DNA of 64,000 bases, from positions 1 through 64,000 of the forward strand of contig JAUICM010000007.1 in NCBI GenBank assembly GCA_030427885.1, given 5' to 3'. Position 1 is the first letter of the stretch; each line of letters begins with the position of its first letter. The translations under genes and the position numbers were made by a program. The notes under the pieces are model-generated. The model did no database searches and was not told the DNA's origin. It worked only from the letters and a program-made list of their open reading frames with translations. The DNA comes from Rhodothermia bacterium. Lineage in GTDB: Bacteria > Bacteroidota > Rhodothermia > Balneolales > Balneolaceae. Positions 8,112 through 16,334 of this stretch are shown piece after piece.

Positions 8112-8789
8112 ATGAAAATTTCAGTAATAGGAACAGGGAAAACTGGCGGAAAAGTAGTGGAGATGCTGGGCGATGATCTCGCTCATGCTTTTGATGAGAA
8201 TAATGAACCAACCGTTGAGAAATTAAAAGAATCGGATGCGGTGATCATCTTCGTTCCCGGAGACGCAGTAGGTGATATTCTGGATAAGGTATTGGAAGCT
8301 GGAATTCCAGCAGCATGGGGAAGTACCGGATATGAATGGCCGGAAGATCTGGACTCCAAAGTAAAAGCAGCGGGAACCAAATGGGTACTCGCCACGAACT
8401 TTAGTTTGGGGATGAATATCATTCGGCAGGCTATAAAAACTATTTCTGCGGGAGCAGGTATTCTGAAGAACCCGGAATTTCATATTCACGAAGTTCACCA
8501 TGTGCATAAGAAAGACGCCCCGAGTGGCACGGCGATCTCATGGAAGGAATGGCTGGAAAGGGAGACGGAGATCAGTTCTGCGAGAGAAGGGGATGTGAAT
8601 GGGATACATGAACTGACACTGAAAACGGCTACCGAAGAAATCACCTTACGGCACGAAGCATTGGATCGTAAGATATTTGCGGAAGGAGCAATATGGGCAG
8701 CGGAACAATTGGTGAATAACCTGACTTTGAGTAATGGTATTCATACTTTTGGACAGATTTTTGATCAAGTAATGAAGGAACAAAACTAA
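8112..8789 (+). CDS. dapB: 4-hydroxy-tetrahydrodipicolinate reductase
   Basis: A 225-residue DapB: reduces the DapA product with NAD(P)H in diaminopimelate and lysine synthesis. The N terminus MKISVIGTGKTGGKVVEML is the Rossmann dinucleotide site, and residues 126-140 (HEVHHVHKKDAPSGT) match the family signature with the catalytic His and the DAPSGT loop. It is about 45 residues shorter than the E. coli enzyme, the difference lying in the region between the Rossmann fold and the active site, as seen in several short DapB types. Its stop overlaps the dapA start by one base, so the two are co-translated. Confidence 0.93.
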   Translation: MKISVIGTGKTGGKVVEMLGDDLAHAFDENNEPTVEKLKESDAVIIFVPGDAVGDILDKVLEAGIPAAWGSTGYEWPEDLDSKVKAAGTKWVLATNFSLGMNIIRQAIKTISAGAGILKNPEFHIHEVHHVHKKDAPSGTAISWKEWLERETEISSAREGDVNGIHELTLKTATEEITLRHEALDRKIFAEGAIWAAEQLVNNLTLSNGIHTFGQIFDQVMKEQN

Positions 8790-9673
8790 TGGAAAAATTT
8801 CCCCTGTGGACCGCAATGGTCACTCCTATGAACGAAGACACCAGCATCGATTATGATAGCTTTGAGGTAGTGCTTCGTAAACAGGAGGAAGCTGGCAACG
8901 GAGTGCTGGTTTTGGGTAGTACCGGCGAAGGCCTGAATCTGACCGATGACGAGAAAAAAGAAGTGGTTAAGTTCGCTAAATCGCTGGACCTGAAAGTTCC
9001 GTTAATGGCTGGTCTGGGTGGTCTGCATCACCAGGCACAGATCGAATTCATTCATTACTGTGATGAAGTTGGGGTGGATGCCTTTTTGATGGTTAATCCT
9101 ATTTATGCCAAGCCCGGTAAAGAAGGACAGCTGGCATGGTTCAGTACACTCATGAAAGAAACCAAAACTCCATGCATGATCTACAATGTGCCATCACGAA
9201 CTGGTATTCATATGCACCCGGAAGTACCGGCCTATTTGTCCAGTACTTTCCCAAATTATATGGGACTGAAAGAAGCCAGTGGCAGTATCGAGAAACTGCG
9301 GGAGTTCATGAAAGCTGCTCCAAAAGCCAAGATCTATTGTGGAGATGACAACCTCATCAAAGAATTCGTGGAAGAAGGAGCTGTGGGATTGGTTTCTGTG
9401 GCTTCCAATGCATGGCCAAAGAAAGCGCACAAATACCTGACTTTACACCTGGAAGGAAATGCCGATAAAGCATTTGGTGAATGGGTTAAAAGTGCCGATC
9501 TCTTCTTCAATGCACCAAGTCCGACTCCGGTTAAAGCTTTACTTCAGCACAAGGGCTGGATCGCAAATGATAAAGTACGCCTTCCGCTATCCAACGACGA
9601 CCTGAAACCGGAAACCGAAGAAGCACTACTCGAAGCTGATAAGAAGATTGCTGAGTGGTTTGAGGGGTTATAG
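8789..9673 (+). CDS. dapA: 4-hydroxy-tetrahydrodipicolinate synthase
   Basis: A 294-residue (beta/alpha)8 aldolase of the DapA family condensing pyruvate with aspartate semialdehyde. Visible features: the GSTGEG substrate loop (residues 43-48), the YNVPSRTG motif with Tyr132, and the Schiff-base Lys161 in MGLKEASGS. Length fits the family. It directly overlaps dapB, and together with lysC upstream and dapD 4 kb downstream supplies meso-diaminopimelate for peptidoglycan and lysine. An AGTACT repeat pair just after the stop (about 9672-9691) could form only a weak hairpin. Confidence 0.95.
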   Translation: MEKFPLWTAMVTPMNEDTSIDYDSFEVVLRKQEEAGNGVLVLGSTGEGLNLTDDEKKEVVKFAKSLDLKVPLMAGLGGLHHQAQIEFIHYCDEVGVDAFLMVNPIYAKPGKEGQLAWFSTLMKETKTPCMIYNVPSRTGIHMHPEVPAYLSSTFPNYMGLKEASGSIEKLREFMKAAPKAKIYCGDDNLIKEFVEEGAVGLVSVASNAWPKKAHKYLTLHLEGNADKAFGEWVKSADLFFNAPSPTPVKALLQHKGWIANDKVRLPLSNDDLKPETEEALLEADKKIAEWFEGL

Positions 9674-9750
9674 TACTATTTGAGTACTTTAAAACCACCA
9701 CTTTTATCATCATATTCTCAAAATTAAAACCATAAGCTAGCAAAGGGAAT

Positions 9751-10950
9751 ATGGCATCAGATAGAAGTTCAAGACAATGGTGGGGAGCACCCAAGAAATT
9801 CGATGAGGTGGAGGAGGACCGCCGGGTAAGCTGGCTCGAACTCTTTTACGACCTGGTGTATGTGATCGCCATTGCAAGGGTCACCCATCATCTGGCAGCT
9901 CATATCAGTGTGGATGCTTTTCTGGAGTACGCCTTCCTGTTCGTAATGATATTCTGGGGCTGGCTGAACGGAAGCCTTTATCACGATATCCATGGGAATG
10001 AGGGACTCCGAACGCGCCTGCTAACCCTGTGGCAGATGATGATCATTGCCGCCTTTGCCATCACCATTGATCAGCCTGAGGAAGTCAGATATACAAACAT
10101 GACCATCGTACTAATGATCATGCAGTTGTTCATTACCTACATCTGGTGGGCAGTTGGATTCTATGACAAATCACATCGTTACTATAACCGGCCTTATACC
10201 ATTTTCTATCTTATTTCTTTTGTGCTGATGGGAGTGACCTTATTTGTGGAACCCACCTGGTTCAAATGGATATTACCTCTGATCGTGATCTGTAACTATG
10301 TACCTCCGTTTATTTCCTACGTATTAATGAACAGAACTACCACGACACTTGATCTTTCGGAAAGCATGGCTGAACGACTCGGTCTGTTCACGATCATCGT
10401 ATTTGGAGAACTTGTGCTGGGAGTGGTAAACGGGATCAGTGCCATCGAAGAACTTCATTTTTCAGCCTGGATTAATTTTGCACTCGCAATAGCCATTGTT
10501 TTTTTACTCTGGTGGCTGTTCTTCACTCTTACCTCAAATCAGGAAGTGCGGAGTGGTTTTCTTAATGCCACGATATTGGAACTTCTGTATATCCCATCTC
10601 TGATAACTTTAGGTTTGATCGGTGTAAGTTTTTCTTCCTTATTTGATCCTCATCATGATCCACATGAAATGGAAACCCTGTTCGGGTATGCAGTTGCCGG
10701 GTTTCTTGGTTGTTTAGGCCTGATGATGGCTTTCGTGAAATTTCCGGAACGGCTTCGGTCTCTCAAAACACCCATCTGGGTTTCACTGATGGTTACCGCA
10801 TTGCTGTTTCTTTTCTCTGCTATTATTCATTTTGAATTCGAGACCATTTATTATCTGATCGTCGTGCTTGCAGTTCTTGGAGCCGAGATCGGTTTCCTGA
10901 ATTCACTCTATTACAGATTAGTGGCAAGGGATAGGGAGACAGCTTCATAA
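9751..10950 (+). CDS. LtrA family membrane protein
   Basis: A 399-residue polytopic membrane protein of the low-temperature requirement A family. The signature near the N terminus is clear: RRVSWLELFYDLVYVIAIARVTHHLA, followed by about ten membrane segments. Mid-protein SESMAERLGLFTIIVFGELVLGVV is another conserved family motif. The first member was found through a cold-sensitive Listeria mutant, but the molecular role is unknown. It has its own ribosome-binding site (AAAGGG before 9751) and a 77-base gap from dapA. The next gene is convergent and ends 19 bases away. Confidence 0.88.
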   Translation: MASDRSSRQWWGAPKKFDEVEEDRRVSWLELFYDLVYVIAIARVTHHLAAHISVDAFLEYAFLFVMIFWGWLNGSLYHDIHGNEGLRTRLLTLWQMMIIAAFAITIDQPEEVRYTNMTIVLMIMQLFITYIWWAVGFYDKSHRYYNRPYTIFYLISFVLMGVTLFVEPTWFKWILPLIVICNYVPPFISYVLMNRTTTTLDLSESMAERLGLFTIIVFGELVLGVVNGISAIEELHFSAWINFALAIAIVFLLWWLFFTLTSNQEVRSGFLNATILELLYIPSLITLGLIGVSFSSLFDPHHDPHEMETLFGYAVAGFLGCLGLMMAFVKFPERLRSLKTPIWVSLMVTALLFLFSAIIHFEFETIYYLIVVLAVLGAEIGFLNSLYYRLVARDRETAS

Positions 10951-10968
10951 CTTCAATAAATTAAGGAT

Positions 10969-11589
10969 TCAATACTCATGAAACCCTTTGCCTTCGAAGA
11001 TCTTAGAGGTGCATTTTTCTACTCTGGAGATTCGGGTCTTGGTCTGTTTGGCTCCTCCAATGTGCAGAATATAACTGCGTTGCCGCCCAGGGGTGAGTGA
11101 CTCAAAAGCCTGATTTAAAGCTGGATCTTCATTCAAAGCATTCTGAAGTTCTTCGGGGATGGGCTCGGGATTTTGTTTGAACTCAACTTTCAGTCCTTTT
11201 TGTTCGATCCCGATAGCTTTCCTGATGCAATCCCGAAGTTTCGGTTCCAGTGTGATGATCTGTTCCACACTGGTGAATTTAATAAGCCGGGCAGACTGGG
11301 AATTGGGTCCGGGTTTTTCCAGTACATCATCCTGACCTTCGATAAGTACTCCTTTGAAGAAGCCCACCCCAACATATTCTTTAAGGGCGCTGAGGGTAAG
11401 GATGTTATTTCCCTGCCAGGTGTAGCAGGGGATACTCCACTTCAGTTCTTCTTTCAGTCCGCAATCGTTGATAATGAGACGTAGTTGCTTTAATTCCTCC
11501 GGCCAGGTATGGACTTTGCAATCCGGCGTTCCACCCAGCGGACATCTTCCGCAGCCTTTTTCTAAGTATTGGTCAACTTCAGGGATCAT
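10969..11589 (-). CDS. DUF1801/YdeI-OmdA-like protein, copy 1
   Basis: A 206-residue protein combining a DUF1801-like N-terminal half (KELRLIINDCGLKEELKWSIPCYTWQGNNILTLSALKEYVGVGFFKGVLIE) with an OmdA-type C-terminal tail (LNEDPALNQAFESLTPGRQRSYILHIGGAKQTKTRISRVEKCTSKIFEGKGFHE). It is the YdeI/OmpD-associated family; the molecular role is unknown. It starts with a cysteine cluster, CGRCPLGGTPDC, which the second copy lacks and which could bind a metal. It is the last gene of the minus-strand operon 13396-10969 and is a tandem paralogue of the gene before it, separated by 15 bases. Confidence 0.85.
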   Translation of the reverse strand: MIPEVDQYLEKGCGRCPLGGTPDCKVHTWPEELKQLRLIINDCGLKEELKWSIPCYTWQGNNILTLSALKEYVGVGFFKGVLIEGQDDVLEKPGPNSQSARLIKFTSVEQIITLEPKLRDCIRKAIGIEQKGLKVEFKQNPEPIPEELQNALNEDPALNQAFESLTPGRQRSYILHIGGAKQTKTRISRVEKCTSKIFEGKGFHEY

Positions 11590-11604
11590 TGGTATTAAAC
11601 AGGT

Positions 11605-12186
11605 TTATCGTTCATTCCAGCCTTTGCCTTCAAGGATTGCAGGAAAAGCTTTCTCAATTCTGGATTCACGGGTTTTGGATTGCTTGGCACCCGAGAAATG
11701 GAGAATGTATCCCCGTTTACGTCCCGGTGTCAGTTCCTCCCATGCATCACGGAAAGCAGCATCAGTCTCAAGTTTATTGATCAGTTCCTCCGGCATATCA
11801 TACTCTGAGGTCTTTTTCATTGGGACTTCTTTTCCAGATTTTTCGACTTCTATCGCATCTATGATATAAGCTTTGATAACCGACTCTTTTTCGATGATCT
11901 CCTCCAGACTGGTGAAACGTAGTTGGCGTGCAGCCTGTACATTTTCAGTTTGCTGAATAAGTAGCTTCTCAGGATCCTTCAGTAATACCCCTTTATGGAA
12001 AAGCAGGGCGCAGTAGTCGTTGAAGCCGTGGATCAGAAACACATTCTTGTTATTCAGACAATAGCAGGGGTGACCCCATTTGAGCTCTTCATCGAGTTGG
12101 GTATCGAGTGCAAAAGCCCTTAATTGTACGAATTCCTGTTTCCATTGAGTGTCCTTCTCAAAAAACCAGTCTACTTTAGGGTTCAT
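11605..12186 (-). CDS. DUF1801/YdeI-OmdA-like protein, copy 2
   Basis: A 193-residue protein of the same build as its downstream neighbour: LDEELKWGHPCYCLNNKNVFLIHGFNDYCALLFHKGVLL corresponds to the DUF1801 core, and LTPGRKRGYILHFSGAKQSKTRESRIEKAFPAILEGKGWNE to the OmdA tail. It begins MNPKVDWFFEK without the cysteine cluster of copy 1. The gap to the upstream DoxX gene is three bases, which argues strongly for one transcript. The tandem arrangement suggests duplication with divergence, since the two share the motifs but differ widely elsewhere. Confidence 0.85.
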   Translation of the reverse strand: MNPKVDWFFEKDTQWKQEFVQLRAFALDTQLDEELKWGHPCYCLNNKNVFLIHGFNDYCALLFHKGVLLKDPEKLLIQQTENVQAARQLRFTSLEEIIEKESVIKAYIIDAIEVEKSGKEVPMKKTSEYDMPEELINKLETDAAFRDAWEELTPGRKRGYILHFSGAKQSKTRESRIEKAFPAILEGKGWNER

Positions 12187-12189
12187 TAC

Positions 12190-12570
12190 CTATGCTTCAA
12201 TTATTTTAATTGGGTAAAGTTTAGATCTTCCGTAAGCAATAAAAGAACAAAAAGCGGCCACCACAAGCCAGTAAACAATTTCCCCTGTAAATCCATGTCC
12301 TGTAGATAAATGGACGATACAGAAGAAGATCATTTCTAAAGCGATAATACCTGCAGCAATTGGAACATATTTACCCGTTTTCTTACTTACTGTTGGCAAA
12401 AGCAATCCTAAAGCCGCAATTAATTCGACAGCAATAAGAGCCATCCATACAATGTGGGGGATAGCGGTTAGTGAGGGGACAGCCTGTTCTGAATTCGTGA
12501 ATTTCCAGAATGCTCCCATAATGGTGTGAAGAGCGAATACAACCTGTAAGACCCAAAGGAAGATGTTCAT
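12190..12570 (-). CDS. DoxX-like membrane protein
   Basis: A 126-residue protein with four membrane segments (about residues 4-24, 40-60, 70-90 and 97-116). The layout, HTIMGAFWKFTN in the first loop and the VELIAALGLLLP stretch match the DoxX/DoxX-like family, whose members are often linked to redox or stress operons. It sits in the middle of the ArsR-headed minus-strand operon. Biochemical role unknown. Confidence 0.82.
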   Translation of the reverse strand: MNIFLWVLQVVFALHTIMGAFWKFTNSEQAVPSLTAIPHIVWMALIAVELIAALGLLLPTVSKKTGKYVPIAAGIIALEMIFFCIVHLSTGHGFTGEIVYWLVVAAFCSFIAYGRSKLYPIKIIEA

Positions 12571-12605
12571 GATGTAACTCCGTGTTTATGTAATTAATAA
12601 ATGTA

Positions 12606-13076
12606 TCAGTTTAATTTTTGAATGACTTCCTGCAGACGATTATGTGCCATATTGATTCCCTGTGCAAAAGGAAGCTTCAGGATCTGATCACGGGCTTCCA
12701 CCGATTTGAAAACCATATGGATACTCAGTTTGCTGGTATCCTCTGTGAGTTCTTCGAAATTCATGAACTCAAGCTGAACAGGAAAAGGGGTGCCTTCCAT
12801 TTCGAACGTACGGGTGATCTTCTCATTCAGAACAAATTCATGAATAGTACCATTGAATCGGTGTTTGTTTCCCATCGGATCGGTCGCCTCAAATTCATAA
12901 CTTCCGTGTTTTACAGCTTCCAGTTTCAGTACCCTGTTTCCCATCCACTGTTCCACGATCTCAGCTTCTGTATGCGCTTTAAATAAAAGCTCAACAGGCA
13001 GTTCAAATTCCCTGGTGATGAGGATCTCCTGACGATCATTCTCAGCGTGTATTTTCGTTTTTCTCTCCATGATCAT
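12606..13076 (-). CDS. SRPBCC (AHSA1/Aha1-like) protein
   Basis: A 156-residue START/Bet v1-fold protein. The family pattern is visible: [27 protein letters not shown] near the N terminus, then [38 protein letters not shown]. The C terminus ([14 protein letters not shown]) replaces the usual GW-x-L motif. The start at 13076 overlaps the ArsR stop as ATGA (13073-13076); an in-frame ATG at 13070 is an alternative. AHSA1-type proteins next to an ArsR regulator are a frequent pairing in many phyla, probably sensing or binding a small hydrophobic ligand; the ligand is unknown. Confidence 0.88.
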   Translation of the reverse strand: MIMERKTKIHAENDRQEILITREFELPVELLFKAHTEAEIVEQWMGNRVLKLEAVKHGSYEFEATDPMGNKHRFNGTIHEFVLNEKITRTFEMEGTPFPVQLEFMNFEELTEDTSKLSIHMVFKSVEARDQILKLPFAQGINMAHNRLQEVIQKLN

Positions 13077-13396
13077 TTTTCCTCTCTATAATTTTTCATG
13101 ATGGATTCGAGCTTGTTAAAGCGGTCATCCCAGAGTTTTGCAAATGGTTCAATAAATTCGGCCACATCTTTTAATCCCTGCGGATTGAGATGGTAGATCA
13201 TTTCCCGTCCTTTCTGTTCCTGTTCCAGCAGATCACATTCAGTAAGGATCTGAAGGTGTTTCGAAACTGTGGGGCGGGAGGAATCAAAATTAGAGGCAAT
13301 GGTACCTGCTGTCATGGATTGAGTAGCCAGCAGCACCAGAATGGCTCTTCTGGTTGGGTCGGCAATAGCCTGAAATACGTCGCGTCTTAAATTCAT
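13073..13396 (-). CDS. ArsR-family winged-helix repressor
   Basis: A 107-residue ArsR/SmtB-type regulator: [63 protein letters not shown] contains the complete winged helix-turn-helix. It has no cysteine-rich metal site such as ELCVCDL, so it is not a classical metal sensor. It belongs to the subgroup that pairs with SRPBCC genes. A perfect palindrome overlapping its own start codon suggests autorepression of the whole five-gene operon. Confidence 0.9.
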   Translation of the reverse strand: MNLRRDVFQAIADPTRRAILVLLATQSMTAGTIASNFDSSRPTVSKHLQILTECDLLEQEQKGREMIYHLNPQGLKDVAEFIEPFAKLWDDRFNKLESIMKNYREEK

Positions 13397-13445
13397 ATGT
13401 AGTTATTTGACTACATAAATATATATGTAGTTAAGTGGCTACGCA
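13396..13445. promoter_or_regulatory. tandem palindromic operator over the arsR-type gene start
   Basis: A perfect inverted repeat TATGTAGT (13396-13403) and ACTACATA (13410-13417) with a 6-nt spacer touches the start codon. A second, imperfect copy lies at 13424-13445 (TATGTAGT then GCTACGCA), 28 nt further upstream. Spacing and symmetry fit dimeric ArsR-family binding. This is seen directly; binding is inference. Confidence 0.75.
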
Positions 13446-13549
13446 AATATTTATTTGATAAGGATTATTTATTGACTGATTAGGTACTCAGACTTGGTAT
13501 TTGGTTTATCCGGTGGGTATCTTTGGATCGTTGAAAAGCCGGTTCCTTC

Positions 13550-13619
13550 AGGCACAAAGGAGCAAAGGCATAAGAATAAATTTTAAAGGGACTTTGAACC
13601 TCTGTGCCTTTGTCCCTCG
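13550..13619. repeat. CAAAG-type octad repeat with complementary tail
   Basis: GGCACAAAGGAGCAAAGG at about 13550-13567 is followed 40 bases later by CTCTGTGCCTTTGTCCCTC (13600-13618), so the element can fold back on itself. It lies just before dapD and is related to the arrays at 4770-4850 and 31070-31107. Confidence 0.6.
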
Positions 13620-13631
13620 ATAACTCTTATA

Positions 13632-14378
13632 ATGACACACGAAGAAATTTTAGATCAATTGGAAAGCGGAGAGATCAGAGCCGCTAATAAAACAGAAAAC
13701 GGCTGGGAAGCGAATGTGGAGGCCAAAAAGGCCATCCTTGAAGCATTCAAAAATGGTGTAAACACTTCCTATGAAGGCATTTATGAGGGATTTGTAGATA
13801 AGCATAACATCCCGCCAAGATATTTTGAACCCGAAGACGGAGTACGTTTGGTGCCTGGTGGTTCTTCGGTGCGAAGAGGAGCATATGTGGCTTCAGGTGT
13901 GATCATCATGCCACCGGCTTATGTGAATATCGGTGCATACGTAGATTCGGGTTCTATGGTAGACAGCCATGCCCTCGTTGGTTCATGCGCCCAGATCGGA
14001 AAGAATGTGCACTTGTCAGCAGGTGTTCAGATCGGGGGAGTTTTGGAGCCGGTTGGAATGAGTCCGGTAGTTATTGAAGACGATTGTTTTATCGGAGCTG
14101 GTGCTGTGATCGTGGAAGGAATAGTGGTAAAAGAACGAGCGGTGATAGCGCCGGGTGTCACGCTGTCCAAATCGATTCCGGTTTATGATGCTGTGAATGA
14201 AGAAGTTCGTGAACGTGGTTCAGAGATACCAGCAGGTGCAGTGGTGATCCCTGGAACACGACCAATGAAAGGGGAGTGGGCTGAAAAAGAAAAGCTCAGT
14301 ATGGCCTGCCCGATCATTGTGAAATACCGTGATGCGGACAGTGATGCCTCGCTCGAGTTAGAAGACGCGCTGCGTTAA
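13632..14378 (+). CDS. dapD: 2,3,4,5-tetrahydropyridine-2,6-dicarboxylate N-acyltransferase
   Basis: A 248-residue left-handed beta-helix acyltransferase with hexapeptide repeats from about residue 85 (VRRGAYVASGVIIMPPAYVNIGAYVDSGSMVDSHALVGSCAQIG). MVDSHALVGSCAQIGKNVHLSAGVQIGGVLEP and the later VIEDDCFIGAGAVIVEG match the succinyl-transferring DapD type rather than the plant-type or acetyl DapH type. It continues the diaminopimelate pathway after DapA and DapB. The N-terminal helical domain is short relative to E. coli DapD (274 residues). A strong terminator follows, so it is likely a single-gene transcript. Confidence 0.93.
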   Translation: MTHEEILDQLESGEIRAANKTENGWEANVEAKKAILEAFKNGVNTSYEGIYEGFVDKHNIPPRYFEPEDGVRLVPGGSSVRRGAYVASGVIIMPPAYVNIGAYVDSGSMVDSHALVGSCAQIGKNVHLSAGVQIGGVLEPVGMSPVVIEDDCFIGAGAVIVEGIVVKERAVIAPGVTLSKSIPVYDAVNEEVRERGSEIPAGAVVIPGTRPMKGEWAEKEKLSMACPIIVKYRDADSDASLELEDALR

Positions 14379-14390
14379 AATCTCGTAGTC

Positions 14391-14411
14391 ATTCCGGACT
14401 TGATCCGGAAT
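14391..14411. repeat. short palindromic repeat (ATTCCGGA hairpin)
   Basis: Perfect 8-bp arms ATTCCGGA (14391-14398) and TCCGGAAT (14404-14411) around CTTGA. The longer string GTCATTCCGGACTTGATC is a widespread dispersed bacterial repeat type (established observation); only one copy is in this window. Confidence 0.65.
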
Positions 14412-14433
14412 CTGTAGTGTCTGGTAGAATATC

Positions 14434-14469
14434 AAAAGCCTGTTGGGATATCCTGACAGGCTTTTTTTT
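14434..14469 (+). terminator. intrinsic terminator after dapD, possibly bidirectional
   Basis: A hairpin with AGCCTGT (14438-14444) pairing ACAGGCT (14456-14462), extended inward with mismatches, followed by eight T. A run of four A on the other side may let it serve the convergent hydrolase gene as well. Confidence 0.85.
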
Positions 14470-14576
14470 GGACGTGTGGGTAACTGCCAGAGCAACGAGT
14501 GTTATTCTGCAACAGAACTACGTAACCAGATTGAGCCTGATAAACAAAAAAGTGTTCCACAGATCCATCCTGAGTC

Positions 14577-15452
14577 CTATTCCAAAAAACGCTCCATATA
14601 GCCAAGAATGGCTTTGGTCTCCATCATCACACTAACATGACTTTGTGAAGGGATAATAGCCAATTGTGACTTGGGCATGGGTTGCATATCCGCCATCACA
14701 TCACCACCCAGTAATCGATAAGTCTTCATCAACTCGATCTTATCGGTTCCGTCATTGTCGCCCGCAATGATCAATACTGGTGCAGTGATCTTCGCAATAT
14801 TGGAATCTCCAATATCCAGTGGCACTTTCATAAACCCGACCATTTGTGTGGTGAATTTCCTCCAATCCGATTTAACAGGTGCTACTGCTTCATATCCGGT
14901 TTGAAGGGGGGTATTATCAAAGAATTCAGGCTTAAAATCATCAAAGGCATCATTCCCGATCGACAGCCATCCCGAATCTTTGTAAACAGAAGAAATGATC
15001 ACCAGTTTTCTTAAACGTTCGGGGCTTTGCACCGCAAATTGATACGCCACAGAGCCGCCCATACTATATCCGGCTACATCAGCACTATCTATGCTCAGGT
15101 AGTCCATCAGTTTTTCTACATCACTTGCTAAATTAGCAATAGAAAATTCTCTGTCAGAGTAAGGCGAATGTCCGTGTCCCTGAAATTCAATAGCGATCAC
15201 TTTCCTGTTTTTTGACAGTTCTGGTATCAATTCACTCCAATTCATCTCGATCGTGTAAAAAGAACCGTGCAGTAAGATAATGGGATCACCCTCTCCATAG
15301 ACTTCATAATACATTTCTATACCATTCACAGGTGCAAGTCCGCTCTCAACCGGTTTGAGTTCCTGTGCATTTGTTTTAGATGTGGCAAGAATTACCATCG
15401 CGATCAGAAGCAAAGATTCTGGCAGATTGTATGATTTTAAGGGCTTTTCCAT
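14577..15452 (-). CDS. exported alpha/beta hydrolase
   Basis: A 291-residue alpha/beta-fold hydrolase. The N terminus (SLLLIAMVILATSKTNAQE, residues 13-31) looks like a signal peptide. The core shows the oxyanion motif ILLHGSFYT, the nucleophile elbow VAGYSMGGSVAYQ (Ser in GYSMGG), IIAGDNDGTD with the likely catalytic acid, and PSQSHVSVM with the His. It resembles epoxide-hydrolase/proline-iminopeptidase-like enzymes, but substrate is unknown. It lies 20 bases downstream of the VOC gene on the same strand, so the two are probably co-transcribed. Confidence 0.87.
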   Translation of the reverse strand: MEKPLKSYNLPESLLLIAMVILATSKTNAQELKPVESGLAPVNGIEMYYEVYGEGDPIILLHGSFYTIEMNWSELIPELSKNRKVIAIEFQGHGHSPYSDREFSIANLASDVEKLMDYLSIDSADVAGYSMGGSVAYQFAVQSPERLRKLVIISSVYKDSGWLSIGNDAFDDFKPEFFDNTPLQTGYEAVAPVKSDWRKFTTQMVGFMKVPLDIGDSNIAKITAPVLIIAGDNDGTDKIELMKTYRLLGGDVMADMQPMPKSQLAIIPSQSHVSVMMETKAILGYMERFLE

Positions 15453-15472
15453 TCGGGTACTTGTTTTTAGGA

Positions 15473-15910
15473 TCAGATCTGCCCTTTATACTTGGGATCG
15501 AAGTCAACCATCCATTCAATACCATATTTATCCCGGAACATACCGAAGTATGAACCCCAGGGACTATCAGCCATGGGCATTTCAATTTCTCCTCCTGCAG
15601 AAAGACCATTAAATAATTTCTCGGCTTCTTCTTTGCTTTTCGCACTTATGGATATTTTACTCCGGTGCTCATTTTCATTGGTCCGACCCATGATCTCAGG
15701 AACATCGTTTCCCATTAAGATATTCGGACCGATAGGTAAGGCGATATGCATTATTTTATCGGCTTCCTCTTCCGAAACCTGAAATTCTTCACTAGCCAGA
15801 TCTTTGAAGCGCATGACTTGTGCAAACTCTCCTCCGAATACTGATCTGTAAAAATTGAATGCTTCTTCAGCATTTCCGTTGAAGTTGATGTGAGGATTGA
15901 TCAGTGCCAT
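15473..15910 (-). CDS. PhnB-like VOC superfamily protein
   Basis: A 145-residue vicinal-oxygen-chelate fold protein of the PhnB/glyoxalase-like group: INPHINFNGNAEEAFNFYRSVFGGEFAQVMRFKD at the start and ADSPWGSYFGMFRDKYGIEWMVDFDPK at the end are characteristic. Such proteins are common in heterotrophic bacteria; most have no tested activity. It is followed by the exported hydrolase gene. Length is normal for the family (about 140-150). Confidence 0.9.
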   Translation of the reverse strand: MALINPHINFNGNAEEAFNFYRSVFGGEFAQVMRFKDLASEEFQVSEEEADKIMHIALPIGPNILMGNDVPEIMGRTNENEHRSKISISAKSKEEAEKLFNGLSAGGEIEMPMADSPWGSYFGMFRDKYGIEWMVDFDPKYKGQI

Positions 15911-16007
15911 AGTAGTATTATTGGTTAGGGTTGTTCACAAATGTACTACTTAAACACAAATATAATCACGTCAATAAAAGAGGGGAATTGCGACAGGGGA
16001 GAGATTT

Positions 16008-16035
16008 CAGTGAACAGTATGCAGTGGGCAGTGAT
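16008..16035. repeat. imperfect 7-nt repeat array, unit CAGTNNN
   Basis: Four consecutive 7-nt units (CAGTGAA, CAGTATG, CAGTGGG, CAGTGAT). More loosely spaced CAGT units occur at 16204-16226, on the other side of the inverted-repeat element at 16050-16185. The rest of 15911-16334 holds only these repeats and a terminator; I see no gene. Confidence 0.7.
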
Positions 16036-16049
16036 CAGGATTAGTTCTG

Positions 16050-16185
16050 GTTCCGTAGCTCTGCTGCGGAACCCAAACAGAGGCTTTGCCTCACTACATC
16101 ATCCTATTCACTCTCGTTTCCAACATCTGGTTGGAGAATGGAAGCTGGAGCTTCCAGCAAGCATTCCGCAGCAGAGCTAGGGAAC
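16050..16185. repeat. MITE-like element family B with 22-bp terminal inverted repeats
   Basis: Left end 16050-16071 and right end 16164-16185 are inverted repeats with 21 of 22 matches (core TAGCTCTGCTGCGGAA). Each end is itself a partial palindrome (TTCCG with CGGAA). Inside are further hairpins, GAGGCTTTGCCTC (16080-16092) and GGAAGCTGGAGCTTCC. Single ends of the same family occur at 29098-29119 and 38577-38598. No coding capacity. Confidence 0.85.
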
Positions 16186-16266
16186 GAGGTTTAAGCAGAA
16201 TACAGTGAGCAGTTAAAACAGTACCTCAAACTACTGCCAGCTGTCTGAGCTAAGAGATAAATTATT

Positions 16267-16302
16267 AAAAAGCCTGTCGGGATTAACTGACAGGCTTTTT
16301 TT
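16267..16302 (-). terminator. intrinsic terminator for the GH9 gene
   Basis: Hairpin arms AGCCTGTC (16271-16278) and GACAGGCT (16289-16296) with A5 on the left and T7 on the right. It lies 33 bases past the end of the minus-strand GH9 gene. It nearly duplicates the terminator at 14434-14469. Confidence 0.85.
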
Positions 16303-16334
16303 AAACTTGATAAGATTGTTAATGAGTTAACTCA

